64,000 nucleotides of DNA from Patiria miniata (Eukaryota; Echinodermata; Asteroidea; Valvatida; Asterinidae): contig NW_024037063.1 in NCBI RefSeq assembly GCF_015706575.1, positions 20,398,927 through 20,462,926 of the forward strand, read 5' to 3'. Under the pieces are notes generated by a model. That model was not told the DNA's origin, did not search any database, and was given only the letters and a program-made list of their open reading frames with translations. Below, piece by piece: positions 9,799 to 24,700 of the stretch. A program made the translations under genes and the position numbers. Numbering within the stretch: the stretch's first letter is position 1; each line of letters starts with the position of its first letter.

Positions 9799-12700
9799 GT
9801 AAGAAATTTATTGAATGAAATTGAAAAAAGTAAGAGGTTCAGCGCAGAATACTGCGGCCACACTAGTGGGGCTAAGCGTGGTAAAACTTGGTAATTTATT
9901 AGCCCCATAAATGTGGCCAATTTACTGGACTACCTCCGTAAATAAAGGCCACACTTCCACCATGAACAAAAAAACATGTTGAACTTTGTGGAATTTTGAT
10001 TTTCACTAAATCAGGGTTGTAGCTACGCCGGGCGGCGGCGGGCGGGGCCGCCCAGCTCTCAAAATCTCCCCCCGGCACTTGGGGTAATTTTGAGCCTGAC
10101 TGCCCGGCACATATATCAGTCCCTGAGTTGGTAGAATTTCTGAAACATCTAAAAAATTCTAATGTACGTCCATATCTTTAGCAATCATATGATATTTTCT
10201 GTGTTTAATTTCTTGTTTTAAACCGCAAAAACACTGAAGTGAGTTTACAATTACGCGCGCACCAAGCCGGGCCTTGAAATGAACGACGGCGGCCGCGGCC
10301 ATATGACCCCATATCCCATAGATGTGCGGCCAGTAATACACATACGTACGTACGTACACACACGCACGATGCATGTGGTGTACACCAAAGGCCAAGCTCC
10401 GGAGTGCGCTGATACTTCAAGCAGTGACACCCCCGCTGCACAAATAAATGTCTATATTCGTACAGTCACATTCCAGCAGGAGTAGGTACGGCAGATTTTA
10501 CGCGTAGTATCAACTGACTTTCTCTTTCCCAGAATTTGTATGCGTCGTACGCAATTGCCATGGAAGTCTGTGTACGAGGCAAACGATGACAGTCATCTCT
10601 ATTTTCGCACGTGCTCTCTATTTTCGCGCCGATTGTCCAAAATTGATGGGGCTAGGTAAAGCAATGCAAAGAATGAAACCATATGAATAAACGGGAAAAC
10701 ATCTTTAACTATAAAAGCATTATAAATACTTGGTTGCACTGGCGAAAATTTTTTCTCTGCTTATTTTTTAGTACTATACACAGACTAGCATCAAGTTTAG
10801 TAGTACATCATGGCGGCAAGGTGAATTGGCCGACTCTGTTCGTTGCTCTACGTACTAGTGATCATTCAGTCTAAGATTAAGAATGGTTTTGCTTGACCGA
10901 ACTACATGTACCTAGATTTCCATTAATAGTAATTAAAATAATGAAAATAGACATGTATCTAAAAAGTCAGCTGTTTCTGATTAGCCTATATAAAGAGGGC
11001 TAGTATGCTTCTAACATGTCTAAAGCAAAAATAAACTACAAGCATGACAAGTACTAGCCCCATAAATGTGGCCAATTTACTGGACTACCTCCGTAAATAA
11101 AGGCCACACTTCCACCATGTACAAAAACATGTCGAACCTTGTCGAATTTGGATTTTCACATTTAGGCTTAGTTTGTAGTTTATTTTTGCTTTAGAAGCAT
11201 ACTCACCCTCTTAATTATAGGCTAATCAAAAAGTGCTGCCTTTTTCAGATGTCTATTTTTCGTGAAATTTCCAGATTCGTTTGCACACGTTTGCGTATTA
11301 AAATTTCAGCATGAAATTTCACGATAATTAGACATCCGAAAAAGGCAGCACTTCCTGATTAGCCTTTAAAGAGGATGAGTATGCATCTTAAGCAAAAAAA
11401 AAATTACAAACTAAGCCTAAATGTGAAAATCAAAATTTCTATAAAAGGCCAGTTTTGAAGGAAAATATATCACGTTTTAAATAAATCTTAGTCTATTTAG
11501 GTATATACGCCTATACGTCACGCAGACCTAGCCTAGTACTCCGTTTTTTTTAACGACTACAACTCCACACACACACAAAAAAGGTGAAGTAGTTACGGTA
11601 CTTTTTAGTCTTCATTATGATGTTGCGGTGTCGTTAGGTCACTTCGTCAGATAATAGATGCGCGCTGTCAAGCGTCGAATAATTTAATTGTCAGTTTGCA
11701 AGAAACAGTTTTTTCGACATTTCCCAATTCGTCACAAAGTGGGTTTTGGAACTACAAAATTGAAGTGTTTTCATGAATTAAAAACCTAAAAAAATCGGAA
11801 AATTTGAATATTTTTAACCCTAAAACTCAATTTAAAAAAAAAACCAACAAAATGGCCCATTTGTCACTTCGTCAGATATACGACAATTTGTTGACACGTA
11901 TGGAAAGAAGCCTTGGTGATTTCCTTCGACCTCGTGCGCACAGGACGAAAGCAAATTTTTCAGTTTTTATTTTGTGCCCCCAAAAACCCACTTACATGTA
12001 GGTCAGAAAGTAATATGCCTCGTTTCTAAAGAAAAAAGCGACAAATCCTGGACAAATTGAGAGAAAATGACCCAAACGTTTGTAGAGCTGTATATTTTCA
12101 ATGGATCCGCGTTTTGCCGCCAGGCCCATTGATGCGCATGCGTGCATAATGATGAATTTATTAGTAAATAGCTTCATACTCCACGTTGGGAATAAGTGTA
12201 TGAATAGATTCATACAAGGAAGGTTAAAGGTCAACTCTGATTAAATAAAAAGGTTGCTTTTAATTCCAGAAGGGAGGCCAAAAAAAAATAGTTCTGCTTC
12301 CAAATACATGGCATTTGAAAATAGGGTACATGTAGGTAGGTACCGGTAGGAATTTTTTTTTTTTTTTTTGCCAATTTTTTTGTGTGTACAATAATATGGA
12401 GGTGTCGGTGTGTAATCAAGGGTAAAAGGTAGAAATTGATGGTTTTGGGTGTTTTTTCTCATACTTAAAAAAAAATAGGGTAGGGGCTGTCAGAATAGGG
12501 TAGGTAGGGAAACCGGAAGCAGAACTATTTTTTGGGTATTCATAAAGCATACGTATCCACCAGGACTGGTGCTCAAGGCGCTACGTCATTATTACCCCTG
12601 CTCATTGGGCCCATGAAACATTTCAAATACCATCTCAGCTCCCTGGGGAGTATACAGCTCAATGCTGCCATTTCGGTGCAAAGTAGCAATCAACCACAAT

Positions 12701-15700
12701 AACCATCTCTGCCCTCATAGATACCCATTTACTTCTGGGTGGGGAGAAGCAATGAGTGACAAAGTGCCTTGCCCAAGGGCACACGCACCATAGCCCCGGG
12801 CTGGACTCGAACCCACAACCGGCAGAATTACCCACAGACAACGAGTTCAATGCTCTTAACCACAAGGCAACAGCACTCCACTCCACATGTCACAGGGCAA
12901 GAAAAACAAAGAAGGGAACGATACATGTATGCATGCTGATAAACATTTTAATCTGAGTAAACAACACAAACATTATTCATAAGATGGAATACTTGCGTCT
13001 GGGTGATGTAAATTCAGTATTAGGTTCTGCCCTTCACTGACGTATAAACACTGTACAGCGTGTCCCAAAAAAAATGTCCCTCTCATAGACCACAGAATAA
13101 TTACCAAAATCAAGTTTTATACTCAATTAACTTTACATATTTAGAAAGCCCACTTAATTTTGTAGTTCCTGTGAAAATTTCAAAGGTCTCGCTTCATTGG
13201 TTTTGAATACACAGGCTTTTATGCAACAGCAGTGCTTTCCGGCCCATTCCAAGTTTGATAAAAAGAAATGCACACTACAGACATACCATACCTTATTCCA
13301 TGCTTCACTTTTATTTCAACAACTGTGTTCGTGTTGTTGTTATTAAGTAACTAAAGGCAAGTTCGTTTACTTTTTTAAATGAAAACTAATCAAAGTTCAG
13401 TTCCACTGGTCGTGTTTGCTTTCACAGTGTGTGTTCCACTTATGGTTTGTTCTTCAATGTCCAGCTTGTAAACCTTTATTGTCCTCCTGCATATCCTTCC
13501 ACCTGCAAACTTGGAATGGACTGAAAAGCACTGCTGTTACATAATAGACTGTGTATTCAAAACCAATGAAGCGAGACCAATGGAATTTTTACAGAAGTTA
13601 GAAAATTAAATGGGCTTTCTTAATCTGAAAACTAAATTTAGAATAATACTTAATTTTGGAATTAATTTAGCAGTCTACCAGAGGGACATTTTTTTTGGGA
13701 CACGCTGTATACCATGTGATACTGATAATTCTTTACACAAACATTCTTTCAAAGAGGAACAATTAACAACGCACCAATTACAGAATTCACAGGCTTAAAC
13801 ATAAATTTTGAAAATGACAACTTGGAGACAGTTTTTAAACCCACACCACCGACAGGATAAAAAAAGACTATTTTATAAAATAACAAAAATGAAATGATCG
13901 AAGGATTCTAAAACTAGCGCAGTTGAGAAGATAAATAAGATAGATACTGTTAATACTATTACCATAACTTAATGACAGACTAGATACGTTAAAAGACATG
14001 ACCTATGGAATAAAACAAATACTAAAATATATAAAATAAATTCTTTAAAGATATAGTCCATCATTTGTAATTTGTGCATTTTGTTCGTTTGAAGCAACAA
14101 AGTGTTCTAAATCTAATGAAGGATACTGAACAACTAACCTGATGAAGTTTCAGCTCAGCTTTAGCTGTATATTCCGAGAAAAACAGCATTCTAGGATCTC
14201 AATTTCAAATTGAAAGTTGCTGAATCATGTTTTGAATTGTTTTGAATTGCAGCTATATGCGATGTCGCGCATGGATCTGACGAATTATGGCAACCGCGCG
14301 CGTCTCTGCGTCGTGCCAATGCTTGCGCGCGCTGCGCCGAAAAACAAAATTAACTACTAATTTAAATTTTCCTACGGTGCGTCTTAAGACGCACCGTTGG
14401 AAAGGCCTTCTTTCGTTGATTACTTCAAAATGATAGCTTGCCAGAAAGATTAATTTCACAGGGAGTTTAGTCCACTTACTATCTTTCAACCAAGTATGTT
14501 TTTCAACAATAATACGCCAGTTACTTTTTCGGATGGCTGCAAATGATGGACTATAGCTTTAAAAAAAAAAATGCAATAGTAGGATTCTAACACTAACACA
14601 GTTGAGAAGATAAATAAGATTTATACTGATTAATACCATCACCGCACAAAACTTAAAGAAACCTTAAAAGGCTTGATAACTTGATAAAGTTGATAATTTT
14701 GACACACTAACCCCCCTATTTTTTTACGTTATTTCATACTCTCGGTCGTTTCAACAATTGTAATTCATCAAAATAGTCACGGATTTAAAGGAAATGATTT
14801 TTTACACCGGAAGTAAAAGTGGGAAAGATACCAACGCTTGTAATATATTTCAGTTTCTGGGATAATTGATTTTTAAAACTACTTTAGAAAATGAATAACC
14901 AACCAACAATGAAGAGACTATGTTGCATCGATTTGAGCATTGTCGTGATAAGTATTTCACTGTCCAGGTTTCTTATAAACATACAGGGTGAGTAAAGAAA
15001 AAACGAAACCCCAATGTCGGGACTATTGTTTGATTGAAGTTCTGCATGTAGCACTTTCAAAATCTAGGATATGAAAGCCCAATTCATAAGCTTTCTTTCA
15101 GTACAAGAATCACTCAAATCACTCATGTACTTTTCAAGATACAGAATTTTAAACACAACCACAGTTTTAAGGTTCTGTCCACGGATCACAAAAAAGGTGT
15201 GCATTCTTACAGCAAAACGAAAACAATTCACACAGATCCCTATGTGATTTCCTTTTGTTTTGCTGAAAGAACACTGAACTTTTTTGTGATCCGTGGACAG
15301 AACCTTTAAACGGTGGTTGTATTTAAAAATTCCGTAACTTGAAAAGTACATTTAAGTGATTTGAATTATTCTTGTACTAAAAGAAAGCTTATGAATTGGG
15401 CTTTCATATCCTAGATTTTGAAAATGCTACATGCAGAACTTCCGTAAAACAATGGTCCCAACATTTGGTGTTTTTTTTTTAATCACCCTGTACAAAGAAA
15501 TAATAAGAGAATAAATGTCACAAATTTTTGTCATAAGATGTGCATGTAACCCAGGCATGCAACTTTTCCTCGGATCAGCTGATTTCCTCTTTTTTTACTT
15601 CCCATGTGTGCCATTGAAAATAGAAAAACACTGTACAAAGTCTGGGAAAAATTTGAATTTCCTCTTTTTTTGAGTTTTCCCAGTTGCATGCCTGGTAACC

Positions 15701-18700
15701 CTAAGCACTTGATGTTTTTGTATAGGCCTTTTGTGTGCATGAAGTGCAAAGAATGATTGCAAGGTTCGGATAAATTAGGTTGAAGTTACTTGCCAACATA
15801 CCATTTGTTTACAGTGTAAATCATGTCGTCTTTGATTGATGAAGCTGTTCCATATGCCTCCATAATTGTCTTAATACCTGTAAATTTCTGCTTTAAGCCT
15901 ACCACGGTTCTGCCGTATGGCACAGCTTTTGACCAGGGGACGTCATCAGGAATCCTGCCATGATAGTGAACGGAAAGTGAGATTACATTTTGAGTTATTA
16001 GAATCGACAGCCCAACCACTGGATAGCCTAAAAATATTAACCGTCGTTCCAAAAGTATACATGTACCATCGTTGGTGACATACTTGAAACGCACCAGTAG
16101 TCTTGGCCCAAGCAGTTGTTAACCAGCAGAGTGGCACATTTTAATGAGCCAGTCAGAGTAACTAGGACTCTACGAATCGCCTTGCTTAACATTTGGAGAT
16201 GGTCGGGCAATAGTAGGGTCCTAGGATTTTAGAGTACATGGCGATACCAATAACCTATTTTGACCATTTACACTCGTATCCCATTTCAAAATCTTCAGAT
16301 GTCACCCCCAAAACAGTCCTCAAACTGCCTGATGCGCCCCTGTAGGCCTCAGTTGGAATTGAAAATACAAATAGGTTCACATACCTTTGGGAAGAAAAAA
16401 GAAATTTCACCTTCAATTCAGGAAACATCCTTGTCGCACACACCTTGTTGGAGGCTGCCTGCCATTTTGAATTCAGGAAAAATGGACTGGCATCAGACAG
16501 ACCAATCACAAGGCACTTTGATTGGAGGCGACCAATCAAAGTGCATTGTGATTGGTCTGTCTGATGCCAGTCAATTTTTCCTGAATTCAAAATGGCAGCC
16601 TCCAACAAGGCGTGTGCGACAAGGATGTTTCCCGAATTGAAGGTAAAATTTCTCTTTTCTTCCCAAAGGTATGTGAACCTAACCACCACCATTTGTATTT
16701 TCAATTCCCACTGAAGCCTACAGGGGCGCGTCAGCCAGTTTGGGGGTGAAATCTGAAGATTTTGATACGGGGTACAAGTGAAAATGGTTAAAATAGGTTA
16801 TTGGTATCGCCGTGTACTCTAAGATCCTAGGACCCTACTATCGCCTGACCATCTCCAAATGTTAAAAAGGGTGATTCGTAGGGTCCTAGTTACTCGGACT
16901 AGTAATGAGCTACATGTAGATGTTTTTAAAGCGAAATCGGGACGCTGATAAAGGCAAAATCGGGACGTCAAAATTGGCCTGAAAAAAAAATTGTGTGTCC
17001 GTCGGCAAATTTGCAGGGATGAAGAGTGCTTGCTATTGTCCAATAGTTTTCATGATTGTCCACATTTCACGGTGCCCCCTTTCAGAATATAGTCCTACCG
17101 TATTGTAATGTTTTCAAGATTTAAGAGCTTAGTATTAATAGTGCAAGAATAGCTCAATAAACAGTCTAAGCTTGCAAATAATACGAACCAGAAAATGAAG
17201 ACGATGTTGAACTCTGCATAAACCCAATCCTGTGGAACATCGTAGAGGGCGTATCGTGGTTCTCCTGATGCTGTCAAAGCAACGATAAACTCCTCGTAGC
17301 CCCCCGTGCCGAGGGTGTCAACTACCACGCGGTTCTGTTGGATCTTGAAGATGGCCCATGGGTATTTGTGATCGTTTTTCATGTCATTGTAGATAATCGG
17401 AATCTCCAGATCGATAGCTGCTGACTCAGGAACCTAAAACAGTGAGAGACAAAACAAACGAGAGGGACATGCATTGAAACAAGACAAGTGTGGATAGGCG
17501 GCCATTAGGGCTAAAAGGACAACTTGGCAAAATTTTATTATGCACACAATGAGACAATTTCGCACAGATTGATAACTATGCTCAGATAGGGCTACAGCAT
17601 ATATACATGCACCGTTAAATATTTTGAGGATCAGACGTTTACCGTGGGTGTGCAGATAACGTCTGATCCGAGCATGCACATTTTTTTGCCACCCTGAGCG
17701 TCAGCCAATCAAAGTCCACTTAAGAAATTGTAACGTCATTTCGAAATAAATTCGGCCTAAGCTTTTGTTTGGTCAATTTGCTGCCATGTTTTAGTTTAAT
17801 ACAACAAGAAGTCACTGAATGCCAGACAGAAGGCGCCCGCTGAATGGTCAGAATCTAGAGATTAAGACGCAGTCGTGTTTGCATAATTAATCGCCGAATC
17901 TGCCCTAATACCATAGACCCTTGCTGTGCAAGGGGATATTTTATATAGTCTGAGAGCCGAGAGGGCCGGGGGGGGGGGGGGGGGGGGGGGTGGCGGCGGA
18001 TCAAGCATAATCCAGGCCTGTATTTATGCATGGCTGAGCAAAAACAACACAAGATCCAGCTCAAGACCTTGACAAAGTGCATCCTACAAAATTGGTCACT
18101 TTTGCCATGTAACCTCAATCCTCCAAATTCCTCCACTTTGGCAAAGCGGATTTTGAAGGATTCAGGACGGTTAGGGTTAATTAATAATCAATAACTTAGG
18201 CCAGAAGAAATTATAGTTCTGTATCTGGTTTCCCTACCTACTGGAACCCTATTCTGACAGGCCCTACCCTAATTTTTTTTATTGGAAAAATGAGAAAAAA
18301 AACCCCACCCAAACCATCGATTACTTCTTTTTACCCGTGACTACACGCAGACGCCTCCATATGACTGTACACGAAAAAAAGTTTCCGAATGCCATTGAAT
18401 CAGAAGCAGAACTACCCATATTTTATGGCTTTAAGAATGGCAAATCGTGTGCATTCCATGTCCATGCTGAAGAATGACCATAATTAGTGCTAACTTTTGC
18501 TGTTGGTTAGCATTTTAGGCACAAGAGCAAAACCTTCACTTGCCGCTAATGAACCAGTTTATAGCGTAAGATCCACAACTTATTGTCGATGTCGTCGTGT
18601 GATTGGCGTCTAATTGTCGTGGTAGTAGTCACCGTGGTTGTCATGCTGTTTTGGCCTACCGGGTATAATCTTGATCCCACCCTTGCTTGTCTTGCAACCA

Positions 18701-21700
18701 AGTCATCTTCTTGGAAGCGTTTTGCGTCGCGAGCGTCAAGAAGACGCTCCAAGAGCTCCTCTAGGTTTGCATCCTGATTCCAATCATCCTGGAAACCACC
18801 TCCAAGAACGTGGGCAACGAAGAGGAATAGAAACACCGCCCTGATTGCTATCATGATGATGATGACGTCACAATGTTGGGACAAGAGAACTTAGATCAGG
18901 AATATGCACCTATGTTCAAGGGTAGAAAAGGGGTACAGTGATCAGACGTGACTGCATGATGCTCAACGGCACAAGAATCAAGACACAATAGACCTGAGAC
19001 CTAATGTCGTCACGCTTTGTTTACATAAATGTGCGCTTTCCTGTGTGGTAGACGGTCCCTACTTCGTCTGGCGTCCCGTCTTTGCTCCCATAGCAAAGCG
19101 CATATGTAGACCAAGTACATTGTAAATTACGTCATTTGGTCTCAGGTCTATTTTGCACAGAGAGACTTCGGTAGAGACTGACAACAGACACGTTAAACAC
19201 CTAGAATTCGTCGGTTGCACCACGAACCGACGTATCGCATATTTTTGTGTTTCAAGAAAAACCAATTTAAAGTTGGTCATTATTTTGTAGGCTTATTCTA
19301 CATACTCCCTGTGTAAGAATTCAAGCTGTTTTGTTTTTGCTAGTAAATTATAGATTGAACTTTATTGTATGCAATCCGTGTGCATCTGAGTTCCTTAGTT
19401 TTTGAGAAATTCAGTTCCAAAGTTATTTGTCACTTCGTGAAACAGATTTTTATCATGTTTATCCTGTGTTATACAACGCGCGTAATAGTGGCCGCTATAC
19501 GAAGATACATCGGTTCGTGAAACGCTAAATTTCAATTTTTCATGACGACGCTCCTTTGTGACGTCATAGCACTATGGGAATTAGCGTGTAAAGCGGCATA
19601 TCAGGATACGCCACTTCGTGGTGCAGCATTTTTTATTTTTTAGAGATACGCCGCATGGTCTAATTAGCGTTCTTTATAGTTACATGTACATGTAATTAAA
19701 ACTCCGATTGGAATCAAACTTTCTGAGAATGAGCACTTTGATGAAATAATAACGTTAATGACAAAACCTCAATTTGGCAAAAAATTGAGATACGCCGGTT
19801 CATGGAGCGACCGACGAATTGCAACCCATGTCACTCTTTTCAATTACCCTAATTTATACAAAAACAGGGGTGGATCCAGGAATTTTTGCAGGGGGGTTTT
19901 CATCAGCAAAAAAATCTGAAAAGTAGACAGGTTTTTTTCTCCGGACACTTGGCCTCCGTAAAATCAATGTTCAAATCCAACGATCATCAACGCTATCAGA
20001 ATAGTGTAGAAATACCCCGATGCCCAGTTCTGACTAAATTCTGGCACAGGTGAATATTATAGGTTTTCCCGGCCAATTTCCTGAAATGTTCAGTCCCTTC
20101 TGAAAATCAGTCATTCGTTTTCGTCTGAATTTTAATGCACGCCCGTTATCTCATTTCAATTCAACGAAAGTTCAATGGTTTTCATTGTCCTTGTATTCGG
20201 TTTTGAGAAACAGACGGCCAATTACGTTACATGCGCATTCATTTACGCAAGCATACCTTTTCTAAATCATGTAAATTGATTTCAGGTACAGCTGATTTGA
20301 TTGACGGTTAATGAAAAAGAAACCCCTAATTGTATCTGGTGCAGATGGCATTAATCTAAAAGTGAAATACAATGTAGAATTGAATTGAATTGAATTGAAG
20401 GTTTTTTTTTTATTGTTCGTACCATTCTCGCAGTCCGAAGACTGAATTGCGATGGTTTACAATTTACAATTAACATAAATCATTAAAAGAAAAAAAAACA
20501 TTTATACATATGTTCGACATTAAAGTATTCTAAAAAGACCATTATTTTTTTTTATGCATAATGTTAAAACATAGAAATATTCTAAAAAGACTCTTATACA
20601 AACATGTGGATTAAAAAAATGTTAAAATGCTACCCAGACTAGATAAAAAAACAGAACCGTGTTTTGAACATCTACACGCCTATCAATCACATAGTGATAA
20701 AAAGAATGCATTGTGTTTTACATCCAGACATAACCATTTTATTACATTACATTAGGTGTTTATTAATGAGTCTGACTGGGTAAGGCAGATAAAATGCCAG
20801 GTTTTGGTTACAAAACAAATCAAAATTTTGGAAAATGGCATGGGTATGTAGCGTATTGAATTGAATTGAAGGTATTTTTATTGTTCGTACCATTCTCGCT
20901 GTCCGAAGACTGAATTGCCATGGTTTACAATTTGCAATTAACAGAAATCATTGAAAAAAAAAACACATTGATACATAATGTTCGACATTAAAGTATTCTA
21001 AAAAGACCATTATTTTTTTTTTGCATAATGTTAAAACATAGAAATATTCTGAAAAGACTCTGATACAAACATGTGGATTTAAAATTTTTTAAAATGCTCC
21101 CCAGACTAGATAAAAAAAAAGAACTGTGTTTTGTACATCTACACGCCTTTCAATCACATAGTGATAAGAAGAATGCATTTTGTTTTACATCCAGACATTT
21201 TATTACACTACATTAGGTGTTTATTAATGAGTCTGACTAGGTAAGGCAGGGTACTACTCCGCAGTCTCTCCGTTCTGCACTTAAAGTCTCTCAGTCGCTC
21301 ACTGTGCCGAAGCTGACGCATTGAGCTCTGTGATTCGGGGAACCAATGTCTGAAATTCTTATACAAGGATTTCGCAAACTTGATACAAAGTTGTTCCCTT
21401 CGCTCACTCAAGGATATCAGGCCAGTCACCCGGAGAGCGTTATTTATACGTCTCATAGTGATCGGAGAGGATAATGCGAAGAGCTCTCTTCTGGATCATC
21501 TCTATGTCGTTGCTTTGTTGTGTGGTTATTGAGGAGTGCCAGACTGGTACGCAGTACTCCAGCAAGGGACGGATGTAACAAGTGTATATGGTCAGTAAGT
21601 CTTCCACTGGCAAGCGGAAGCGTTTCAGTGCGCGAATTACATAGAATTTGCATGAGGCTCTCTTGGTTATATCCTGAATATGGCTATCCCATCGGAGATC

Positions 21701-24700
21701 GCTCTGGATCATAACGCCAAGTAGCTTTAAACAGTTCACTCCTCCAGGATAGTATCATTCAGCTCTAATTGGAGGGGTGGTGGAGCAACTCGTGAGAATG
21801 ACACTCGTATAGAATGGTGAATGTTTGAAATCGCCCACTAAAAGCGAAACAGAAGTCTTGTAAACGAATCTGAATGAGCATAAACGAAAGGTGCTGCTCA
21901 ATCACTTAATTGATTGAACTGAAATGGAATCGAATGCTCTGGTAGCAAAAATGAAACGCGTGTTCAGAGCGTTTCTCAAATTCAGATGAAACTGAATGAC
22001 TTATTTTCAGAAGTGAATGAACATTTTAGGAAATTGGCCGGGAAAACCTATATTAACAGTATAATTATCATACTTTCGGGAAATGTCGGGGGGGGGGGGG
22101 GGATTTCACATTATTTTAGTGTACATGTATTTCTATGAAAAAAAAATTGAGACACAGCGAGGGGGGTGTTTGACCCCCCCCCCCCCCCACACCCCACCCC
22201 CACCCTCTGGATCTGTGCCTGAAAAAAAGTAGAATTAAAATATCTTTGTATGCTAAGTACTGCACAAAAATACCAGACATAACGAGTTTGTAATTAGCGG
22301 TAGAAATCAAAACCTTTCATGGGGACAAAAGTTTTAAAATTTCCGTCAGAAGCAAATGCAGATAAAAAAAAAGTAGCTCAAAAAGTAGATTGCAAAATTA
22401 AAGCAATGGGTTACCTTGTAATACAAGTTTGTTGGAACTGGATTCTGTTGACTTGGTCTGGTCTGGTCCGTGGAAACACATCAAATGCAAAGAAGAACTT
22501 TTACCTCCTGTGTGAAAGCTACTTTGAATAGGTACGATTTGAAGGTTTCTAATTCTATGGAACAATACATCGCTCAAGGTTTCGAAAGTTCACTGGTTCA
22601 TGCTATTTAGATCTATTGAGGCTTAGCCCTTTGTCAATGTTGACAGTGTGTTTTTAGAGTTTGAAAACAAACTCGAAAATGTTCTCGGAAGCTGCGGGCC
22701 ACTGCCTTTGTGTTCATGCATGTGTGACGTGATGGGTCACGTAATTTGGAAGGAGTGTTTTCAGTGTTATTGTACTCGTACTCGGTACTTGTACTCGAGT
22801 ACTACTCGAGCACTTTTTTGTTTAGAGTACTCGTACTCGCACTTGAATGTCAAAGTACTTGCACTCGTAATGACGGTACTTGTACTCGGGCAGAAAAGTA
22901 CTCGTACTCGACATGTCAAGATCGTACTCGATCATCAAAGTACTCGTACTCGAAAACTAGTTCTTTGCAAAAAAAAATGGTATATGGCTTGGCGGCCTTT
23001 TATTATTATTACTTTCAGTTGGTTGATTGGTTTGCAGAGAAATCAAAGTTTCCTGATTTTTGTCTGTGTACGTCCGGACAAACACATTTAACAGCTAGCC
23101 GTGAGTGGGTCTGTATATCGATTTGACTGGGCCTGGGCCAATTACGCACAATGAACCATTTGCCGTATAGCTGTATTTGGAAATAGAAGTATTCACACTC
23201 ATAACAACCTGAGGCACAAGTTGATATATCGTCGCATCAGTGCAACAAGGTCGTAACTCCATTCTGCAACAAAGTCCTATCTCGATCGTGCGAATACGCT
23301 CTGTGCAACAAGGTCGTATCTCGACGTCCATTGAATTTGTGTGTACATCCGGGTTATTTCAAGCGAGATACCGGTACGACCTTTTGACATTCTGAAACTC
23401 GCATTTCAGGTTCATGTACAGCCCTTTTTAGGAGATATGACCCTGTTGCGTGGACATGACGATATACCAGTACCCATTTGCAGGGCCTAAGGGACACAGT
23501 GATTTAGAGCCATGCAAGGCTGTTGCTGATGTTTGTTACTAACTAACCAACCAACCAATTAACAGAGAGACAAAAGTGTTTGTGAAGCTCCTGTCCACTG
23601 CTGAAAATATTTAGTCCTATTAGGAGGCTTTCCGAGAATGAAGCGCCGACAGTCCTGTTTTGTTCTACAGTGCTCTCATTGGTCAAAAATGACGTCATTG
23701 ACAAAGCCTTGTTAATAACGTGTAGTTCGTGCATTCCTGTCCAACTACGCTTGATGCCATGGGCTACGGGTACTTTTGAAAGTGCACCAGGGTATGACAG
23801 GCAGTTTTGGAAATCCTAGATGAAACCCTGTTAGTACATCCGTGGTTGTCCGTCATCTTCCTTGGGTATTTGTGGAGGGGCCAAGGAAGTTTTAAATTGT
23901 TCCAAACTTCCATGGTGAAACATCATGAAAATCAATCCGTCGTGCAACCATGGGACATCTGTAGGACAACTGAACTGATTGGTAGTGTCATTCGTGACTA
24001 TTCGTATTTTCTTGGAGATTCGTAGCTCATTCTTGGTAGAAATCTCTACGAATTGGCTACGAATGTCCTACAGATATGCCTGGATGTGCTAGGGTTCTGC
24101 TAAGGTTGTACTACGAATACACGCTTTATTCGTAGGAAAACCTTGGTCATCTGTTGCCCAATCGCAGACAATTGTGGCATTAACATAATTATTCTTAGTA
24201 ATACCATTGATATTCTTCACCAATCCGTCCATATGCTTGACAAATCGTGGTATAGTTGTAGAGAAACCGTCGTGGCTATCCATCCTGAAACCGTAGTGCG
24301 TTCTTAGAAAGTCGATTTCTCCACAAATCTCGACAGTTAATTGAGATCGATTGATTCTTGGGAACCGTGGATATTCAGCTCTCCAAACCGTAAATGTGTT
24401 GGGGCTTTAGAATTGAGAGAAGTCTGCTTACCGTTTGGAATGATAAAAACACCTTCAGATCAGTTCAGTGAACTGAAATGAACTGAACCAGAGGCTTGAC
24501 TCTAATTTGATTGAAACTAAAATAGGGGCCCCTACACGATTGTCTAAAATGCAATACGAAAATATTTAACACAGTCTTTGTGATTTTGTTATATTTTTCA
24601 GACCAGCATATCGGTTACTGCTGCAATAGGCTTGCTGGTCATCGCCCGCAGCATTCGAGTGGTAAGTATGCTTTAGACACGTGAATATTTAATGTATTTT

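Noticed and set aside
15064-15351. 95-aa minus-strand frame
   Set aside because: Lies wholly within a TA-flanked MITE present in four copies.
16255-16704. 149-aa and 126-aa frames on opposite strands
   Set aside because: They are the two arms of the 753-bp palindrome read from each side.
18546-18680. Extension of the signal-peptide exon through SMTTTVTTTTT to LVH
   Set aside because: Low-complexity and unlike the preceding exon; a phase-compatible donor at 18681/18680 ends the exon first, though later donors cannot be excluded.
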